Made by a program: the position numbers and the translations under genes. A stretch of DNA of 64,000 nucleotides from Uranotaenia lowii (lineage: Eukaryota > Arthropoda > Insecta > Diptera > Culicidae), in assembly GCF_029784155.1 (NCBI RefSeq), contig NC_073693.1:170987104-171051103 (forward strand), in the 5' to 3' direction. The notes under the pieces were generated by a model. That model saw nothing but the letters and a program-made list of their open reading frames with translations, made no database searches and was not told the DNA's origin. Shown here piece by piece: positions 58,528 to 64,000 of the stretch (position 1 is the first letter of the stretch; each line of letters opens with the position of its first letter).

Positions 58528-58726
58528 TGTGTGGTATGCCACAGTCTATTCGTGACATTGTATCAGTTCAGTGTATAAGTGATTGCTAAAGCCTCCACAC
58601 TTCCTGTATCACTGTGTACGTAAGTGAATGCTTGCTTGTCGTGACGCTCATTGAGTAGTCAACCGTGATGGGGTTCAGTCGTGTGTTACAGGTTGAGTGA
58701 TTCCTTGTGAATGTCCAGATTGCATA
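58528..58726 (+). repeat. 3' LTR (199 bp)
   Basis: Same sequence as 52388-52586. Followed by CATGC, the target duplication. Confidence 0.9.
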
Positions 58727-59424
58727 CATGCCATAAGATTCTCTTATCAAGTGGCGCCATAAGAAAAATCATTGAATTTCATAAGATTGTCTTATGTCGT
58801 GAATGAATTTTGAAGATGAACACCTAATCCAATGATGGTTTGTAGCTTTTCATAAGAGGCTCTTATGGAACAGAAATTCAATTCTAATAAGAATATTTAA
58901 AGATATTTTACGTTGAAAACATTCACTTTATTGTTTTCCGAATTTGTTTCAAATAAAATTATTGAAAGTGTTATCAGCAGCACTTCAACACCCCGGCTCC
59001 AACAAAGATTTTTTTTTGCCGCAACCGATTCTTCGACCTAACGTTTTTTGTCGGTCAGCATACAGCATACTGAAAAGTAAACAAAAAATAATATATTTTT
59101 GTTAACAAATATATTAAGCATTCACATCAAAAACATCAACTCAAACTTACCAATCAGAAAGATCACAATGCCATTCAACTGTTAAGGAAAACTTATAACT
59201 AACAATAGCGAGTGCTTCGTACCGCTAGACGATGGAAACTTGACGGAATGAATGAATGTGTTCATTATATGTTCACAATGCCCTTTCTTCTATTTTTCAT
59301 GAGATGTTCATATGAAAACTGAAGGAATTTCATAAGACTCTTATGAAACACAATTTTACACTCTAAAGAGCGGTTCGTAAGACGCATCTTATGAAAATTA
59401 AAATAAGAATTTGCCTGAGTGTAC

Positions 59425-59949
59425 GCATCAGCTTTCTGGAGCCCCGTCAATCAAAACGGAGCTGAACGAATCGAGGCTATCCAGCGGCGCTTCCTGCGCT
59501 ATGCCCTACGTCACTTGAATTGGCACGATCCGTTTCGTCTGCCAAGCTACGAAAATCGTTGCCGCCTCATAGACTTGGATACGCTTCAAGTTCGTAGGAA
59601 CGCTACTCGAGCTCTGGTTGTGGCTGACCTGCTGACATCGAGAATAGACTCTTCCACGCTGCTGGGGGCTGTCCCTCTCAGTGTACGACCCCGAGGATTA
59701 AGAAACCAGCATTTGCAGCTCGACGTTCCCATTCGTCTGAACAACTATGGGGCCAACAGCGCTTTCGTCGGAATCTTAAAAACTTTAAATCGTTTTTCTG
59801 CGCATTTCGACTTTGACGTTTCGAGAAATGTGTTCCGAAGGAAAATATTAGACGTGTCCAGAACTGTGTCGAGTGGATTGATCACTAAATGCCAATATGG
59901 CGGCTTCCCAAAAGTTGAACCGGCTATCTTAACGCGTCATGTTCCGTAA
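59425..59949 (+). pseudogene. Jockey-group RT, 3' piece of the split retrotransposon
   Basis: Continues from 52361: (LEY)ASAFWSPVNQNGAERIEA, FLRYALRHLNWHDPFRLPSY, down to KVEPAILTRHVP and TAA. Corresponds to the C-terminus of the intact element (VWAPYHS, LRYALRRLPWQDPVRLPPYS). Open from the junction to the stop, so the break is the insertion plus the missing N-terminus, not internal decay. Confidence 0.88.
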
Positions 59950-60231
59950 ACGTTACTCTATAAACTGACTGGAAAGGGAAAGGGCAACGCTGAACCTCAA
60001 CGAGCTTCGTCGTTCGTCAAGTACATCGTGTTCTCTCTCAAATTCGAAACTCATCGCATTTTGGCATCTGCTGATTTGAAACCGAAGAGAAGTTCATCTC
60101 TCTCCAAACAAACGAAATTCAAATATTCGTTTGTTTTGTTCTAGAAAACTTATTCATTTATTTGTTTCCCGTTCTGGTTATTTATTGAATTATTATTATT
60201 ACTTTCATATCATACTCTACATTTCCCTTCT
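59950..60231 (+). repeat. 3' UTR of the split retrotransposon (copy 1)
   Basis: About 280 bp ending CATATCATACTCTACA. The segment 59877-60231 is repeated almost identically at 62537-62881 (one substitution found by eye). Confidence 0.85.
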
Positions 60232-60860
60232 CCCCTACTCTTTAAGTGAATTTCAATGACTGTTAATTAAAAAATACTCTGAAATTTTAATTATTAAATT
60301 ACATTCAAGTTAAGCTATTAGTTTCATATATACAAACAGATTTTAGACTCCGCCGCACGTTCAATATTCCCACTAAGATTAAGCACAGGTTCATACTAAG
60401 GGTTCCATCCATATAATAACAGCAGTATCAACGTAAGGTTACAAATTCAGAGTTAGTATTAAAAGTTCAAGTTTTGAAATGGAGTCTCATCAAATTCAAA
60501 TTCTGTTTATAGAATAACTGAATCATAAGATTTCTGATGCAGATTCGTTCCTCACATTTGAGCTCCGGTTAAATGTGAAATTCATATCTTTATCAAGACT
60601 TAGATTTTGCACTTAGATTCAGAATATGATTTTAGATGCAGATGTAAAAAAATGGATTTCATGGTGGTATTCAAACTCAAGTCAGAGTTAAATTTTCTGT
60701 TTCAGACTTTAAATCAAGTTCCTTTTCAGCATAAGAACAATCAACAATGCTTCAGCTAAACACAGAGAGTACCAATGTACCTTTTTTGTTTTCTGCTTGG
60801 CTACTTAATCCAGAATGAAGGTTAATTTTTCAGTTAATATTTGCATGATACGAAACCATT
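60232..60860. other. No recognisable feature
   Basis: AT-rich flank with GATTCAGA/AAATTCA-type low-complexity repeats. No frame or TIRs. Confidence 0.4.
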
Positions 60861-60865
60861 CACTG

Positions 60866-61206
60866 ATGCCGGTATGAAACTCCGGATTCAATCACAAATC
60901 ACTCCTGAGAATTTTATTGACAATTCTTTTTATTTTAATTGTACTGTAATTTTTGACTAGGGTTGAGAATTCATAAACACCATACTTTAGAATTCAAATT
61001 AGGATGACAGGCTTGAATTTCAAATTCAGCCTTTCATTTTATGAAACTCCGAGTTCAATCACAAATCACGCATTAGAATTTTTTTGACGATTCTTTTTAA
61101 TTCAATTATACAGTATTTAATTCAATGTTCAAATTCATGTTAGAACATTATACTTTAGACTTCAAATTAAAATGACAGGCTTCAATTTCAAATTCAGCCT
61201 TTCATA
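60866..61206. repeat. Tandem duplication of about 160 bp
   Basis: TATGAAACTCCG(A/G)(A/G)TTCAATCACAAATCAC at 60873 and 61040, and TGACAGGCTT.AATTTCAAATTCAGCC at 61004 and 61170, show two adjacent diverged units. Confidence 0.7.
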
Positions 61207-61246
61207 CAGATTTATACTAATATGCAGATGTTTTCCCATTAGGATG

Positions 61247-62345
61247 ACTTCATTTCAACCGCAAGATTTCCTCCCAGAGAAGCTGCTTCCATCAGCCACC
61301 CAGAGCCGAGGTTGTCCCACTCGGAGGACTTAATTTTAACATCCAGACTCCCATTCAGAGGAGCTGCTTTCATCAGCCACTCAGAGCCGATGTTGTCCCA
61401 CTCGGAGCACTTAATCTCAACAGCCAGACTCCCACTCAGAGGAGCTGCTTCCATCAGCCACTCAGAGCCGATGTTGTCCCACTCGGAGTACTTTATTTTA
61501 CCAGCAAGACTCCCACTCAAGGGAGCTGCTTCCATCAGCCACCCAGAGCCGATGTTGTCCCACTCGGAGCACTTAATCTCAACAGCCAGACTCCCACTCA
61601 GAGGAGCTGCATCCATCAGCCACTTTATTTTACCAGCAAGACTCCACTCAGAGGAGCTGCTTCCATCAGCCACCCAGAGCCGATGTTGTCCCACTCGGAG
61701 GACTTAATCTCAACAGGCAGACTCCCACTCAGAGGAGCTGCATCCGTCAGCCACTTTATTTTACCAGCCAGACTCCACTCAGAGGAGCTGCTTCCATCAG
61801 CCACCCAGAGCCGATGTTGTCCCACTCGGAGGACTTAATCTCAACAGCCAGACTCCCACTCAGAGGAGCTGCATCCATCAGCCACTTTATTTTACCAGCA
61901 AGACTCCACTCAGAGGAGCTGCTTCCATCAGCCACCCAGAGCCGATGTTGTCCCACTCGGAGGACTTAATCTCAACAGCCAGACTCCCACTCAGAGGAGC
62001 TGCTTCCATCAGCCACTCAGAGCCGATGTAGTCCCACTCGGAGGACTTAATTTTACCAGCAAGACTCCCACTCAGAGGAGCTGCTTCCATCAGCACCCCA
62101 AAGCCGATGTTGTCCCACTCGGAGCACTTAATCTCAACAGCCAGACTCCCACTCAGAGGAGCTGCATCCATCAGCCACTTTATTTTACCAGCAAGACTCC
62201 ACTCAGAGGAGCTGCTTCCATCAGCCACCCAGAGCCGATGTTGTCCCACTCGGAGGACTTAATCTCAACAGCCAGACTCCCACTCGGAGGAGCTGCATCC
62301 ATCAGCCACTCAGAGCCGATGTTGTCCCACTCGGAGGACTTTATT
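61247..62345. repeat. Composite tandem array (about 82- and 131-bp units)
   Basis: Repeats of GAGCCGATGTTGTCCCACTCGG, AGCCAGACTCCCACTCAGAGG and AGCTGC(T/A)TCCATCAGCCAC. Adjacent GATGTTGTCC blocks are spaced by about 82 bp or by about 131 bp when an extra CACTTTATTTTACCAGCAAG half-unit is present. Open frames on both strands (for example 61239-61694 minus) are produced by the repeat. Confidence 0.88.
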
Positions 62346-62377
62346 TCAACAGCAAAGTGTTTTTTTCGCAGAGCTTC

Positions 62378-62425
62378 CAATTATGTCTCACAGGGATCGA
62401 ACCCCTCACGGAGAAACACGTTCAC
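62378..62425 (-). other. B-box-like tRNA 3' half remnant
   Basis: The minus strand reads CGTGAGGGGTTCGATCCCTGTG, a good tRNA T-arm and B box, but no A box stands at the proper distance. Confidence 0.3.
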
Positions 62426-62472
62426 CTGAACACAAAATTCAGGAACTCTAACTTCGAACCAATTATACTTAC

Positions 62473-62497
62473 GTTTGGGAGCTTTTGTTTGCGCCAT
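62473..62497 (-). other. Possible short first coding exon
   Basis: The minus strand has ATGGCGCAAACAAAAGCTCC running into GTAAGTATAA, a near-perfect splice donor at 62472. It would encode MAQTKAPK. No following exon could be identified and a retroelement 3' end sits about 40 bp upstream, so this is only a candidate. Confidence 0.2.
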
Positions 62498-62536
62498 TGT
62501 AGTGTCCGTAGTTTATTTCTCAACATTTTCACCCGC

Positions 62537-62881
62537 TTGATCACTAAATGCCAATATGGCGGCTTCCCAAAAGTTGAACCGGCTATCTTAACGCGTCATG
62601 TTCCGTAAACGTTACTCTATAAACTGACTGGAAAGGGAAAGGGCAACGCTGAACCTCAACGAGCTTCGTCGTTCGTCAAGTACATCGTGTTCTCTCTCAA
62701 ATTCGAAACTCATCGCATTTTGGCATCTGCTGATTTGAAACCGAAGAGAAGTTCATCTCTCTCCAAACAAACGAAATTCAAATATTCGTTTATTTTGTTC
62801 TAGAAAACTTATTCATTTATTTGTTTCCCGTTCTGGTTATTTATTGAATTATTATTATTACTTTCATATCATACTCTACAG
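62537..62881 (+). mobile_element. Second copy of the jockey-group 3' end (345 bp)
   Basis: Nearly identical to 59877-60231, including the last codons (KVEPAILTRHVP, stop at about 62606-62608) and the whole 3' UTR to CATACTCTACA. Either a strongly 5'-truncated independent insertion or a local duplication. Flanks differ from copy 1 on both sides and no clear target duplication is visible. Confidence 0.85.
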
Positions 62882-63690
62882 AGTGGTAATGATAAAAATT
62901 CCACAACTGCTTCACAAATTGCAACAATTAGCACATTTTCACTCTCTCTGAGCCCTGGTTTCTCTCATTAGAACTCAAACCTTCTAATTTTCTCTACCAA
63001 ATTGCCAAAAATTCAATCATTGGCTGGCTGCACAATTTGTGTGATCATTGACGAATTTTCTACCTTCATTTCAGTTCCCCGACATTGACCCTTGGCGGAT
63101 ATACGTTAATCCCGAAAAATCTATTCAATGTCTTCAGGATTATGGCTATTTACGATCGCCGCTCGTTTTGTTGCCCGTCATTCGGGTCTTGCTGCAACTT
63201 TCCTAACCCTTTCGAGAAGCTTTATGCAATTCCACCTTCAAGTGCAAAAGCCTGACTTTCCTCCCTCGATTCAGAATCGATGAAGACACCGAATCGATCA
63301 ATACTGTATTGCATACAAAAAGGCGCAACCGAAAGCTAGTCTTTCGGTTTTAGAGAATTCAATTTTAACGTGGTGCGACTGCTACAATGGGACGAAAATT
63401 CGGAGGACGGGTGTATCTCCTGGGAGGCCACATCAAAAACGTGTGACGCTCTCTTACTCATGTTAGCTGCTCAGTTTAGCCACACGTTGCCAGTGATGGT
63501 AAATTTCGCCCGTCACGCTTGACCCGACTAGTTTTGTTTCATCAAATGACTGGCACTGTTCTCAATTGACGGAGCCTCACTACCTACTCGCATGACGGAT
63601 AAAGCACGACAACAATCAACATTTCTCCATCATCGACTGGCGAAGCTCCTACACAAGGTCAAAATTTCTCCTGAGAGTGACTGGCAAATC
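62882..63690. other. No gene recognised
   Basis: More GC-balanced than average. No long frame, TIR or LTR pairing visible within the window. It may be the start of an element that continues past the edge. Confidence 0.35.
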
Positions 63691-63719
63691 TCTTCACACT
63701 TCGATCGGCTGCTGACGGC

Positions 63720-63900
63720 AGGTACAACTAATTGAACGACTTGCTGGCAGAGAGCAACAATAGCAATAAAAAACCGAAAACGGGCTTGCTGGCAGAAGCA
63801 ACAATAATAATAAATTCTTTTCTTTTCGTCTTCGGTCGTCTTCGGCTTGCTGGCAGGAGCAACAATAATAATAAATGCGTTTCTTTTTCGTCATCGATCG
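63720..63900. repeat. Short tandem repeat, about 60-65 bp unit, three copies
   Basis: (G)GCTTGCTGGCAG(A/G)AGCAACAATA(A)TAATAAA recurs near 63741, 63785 and 63845, separated by TCTTTTCGTC-type text. Confidence 0.7.
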
Positions 63901-64000
63901 TTTGAATGCGATTGCTTGACTAGGTCATTCTTTTAGCTTCAAATGACTGGGGAAGGAATGACTGGCAAACGAAGTGACTGGTCGTTAAGGAACAGTCCAG

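Larger units (their letters stand above)
52388..58726 (+). mobile_element. Non-autonomous LTR retrotransposon (LARD-like), young
   Basis: LTRs of 199 bp at 52388-52586 and 58528-58726 appear identical. Target duplication CATGC at 52383-52387 and 58727-58731. A primer-binding-site candidate TGGCGACCGTGGCAGG starts at 52588, and a purine tract (GAGAGAAGAAGGGAGA, 58512-58527) abuts the 3' LTR. The 5.9-kb interior has no gag or pol frame. It holds the hairpin array, two copies of a 0.9-1.0 kb module and an inverted-repeat unit. It must use proteins from an autonomous relative. Confidence 0.9.
52361..59421. mobile_element. CACTCAG-TIR element, itself split by an LTR element
   Basis: Left end CACTCAGAAAAATACT (from 52361); the right end on the opposite strand is CACTCAGGCAAATTCTTA (to 59421). 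The 4-bp sequence GTAC (or its TA core) is duplicated at 52358-52361 and 59421-59424, and removing the element restores the RT frame. Without the LTR element it is about 0.7 kb. The right part has five CATAAGA.TCTTATG-type palindromes (about 58733-59395) that may be transposase-binding sites. No transposase. Confidence 0.82.

Noticed and set aside
61239..62429. Several 63-151-codon frames on both strands
   Set aside because: Created by the composite tandem array; opposite strands are equally open.

Overview
The window reads as AT-rich, intron- and transposon-dense insect nuclear DNA, most probably from a mosquito (Culicidae). Four things point there: a single-exon leucine-rich protein with the signal peptide, LRR, double-cysteine and coiled-coil layout of the mosquito LRIM/APL1 family; a degraded ITmD37E-like mariner transposase; BEL/Pao, RTE and jockey/CR1-group retroelements; and many TA-flanked MITEs. 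The species cannot be named from the sequence alone.

Host genes are few. (1) 6189-6920 (-) encodes a secreted coiled-coil protein of about 243 aa that I do not recognise. (2) 29591-29766 (+) is the terminal coding exon of a Kruppel-like factor of the KLF6/7 (Drosophila luna) type. Its upstream exons are not visible, so much of the TE-rich DNA to its left is probably intron. A long AT-rich 3' UTR or intergenic stretch follows (29.8-38.7 kb). (3) 47419-48738 (-) is the LRIM-like gene.

Layout of the rest. 0-1.2 kb: a poly(A)-tailed retrosequence end and a 13-bp minisatellite. 2.6-13 kb: MITEs, a 1.3-kb TIR element, two copies of a TA-flanked MITE and a 1.24-kb foldback palindrome. 13.9-17.6 kb: a non-LTR tail and a structurally aberrant BEL/Pao element bounded by a 4-bp target duplication. 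19.5-21.1 kb: a non-autonomous hAT with an exact 8-bp duplication. 23.3-24.6 kb: two abutting TIR elements. 25-28 kb: a non-LTR element with an intact endonuclease-RT ORF. 28.7 kb: the mariner relic. 38.7-40.8 kb: a hAT with a transposase relic and a TIR element. 42.3-45.0 kb: a hAT with two nested elements and a paralogous empty site at 46.63 kb. 45-47 kb: an 80-bp tandem array, a tRNA-like sequence and a MITE. 50-51.8 kb: an RTE element split by a TIR element. 51.9-60.2 kb: a jockey-group element split by a TIR element that is itself split by a 6.3-kb non-autonomous LTR element with identical LTRs. 60.8-64 kb: tandem arrays and a second copy of the jockey 3' end.

The most striking unit is the LTR element at 52388-58726. 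It has no visible pol, but immediately behind its primer-binding site it carries about 20 copies of a small perfect hairpin (GCTCGGGACGAGC). This looks like a candidate packaging or leader module of a young non-autonomous retrotransposon. The second notable structure is the BEL copy at 14529-17610, whose left LTR is reduced to 11 bp joined to an inverted piece of its own pol. It was apparently integrated as such.
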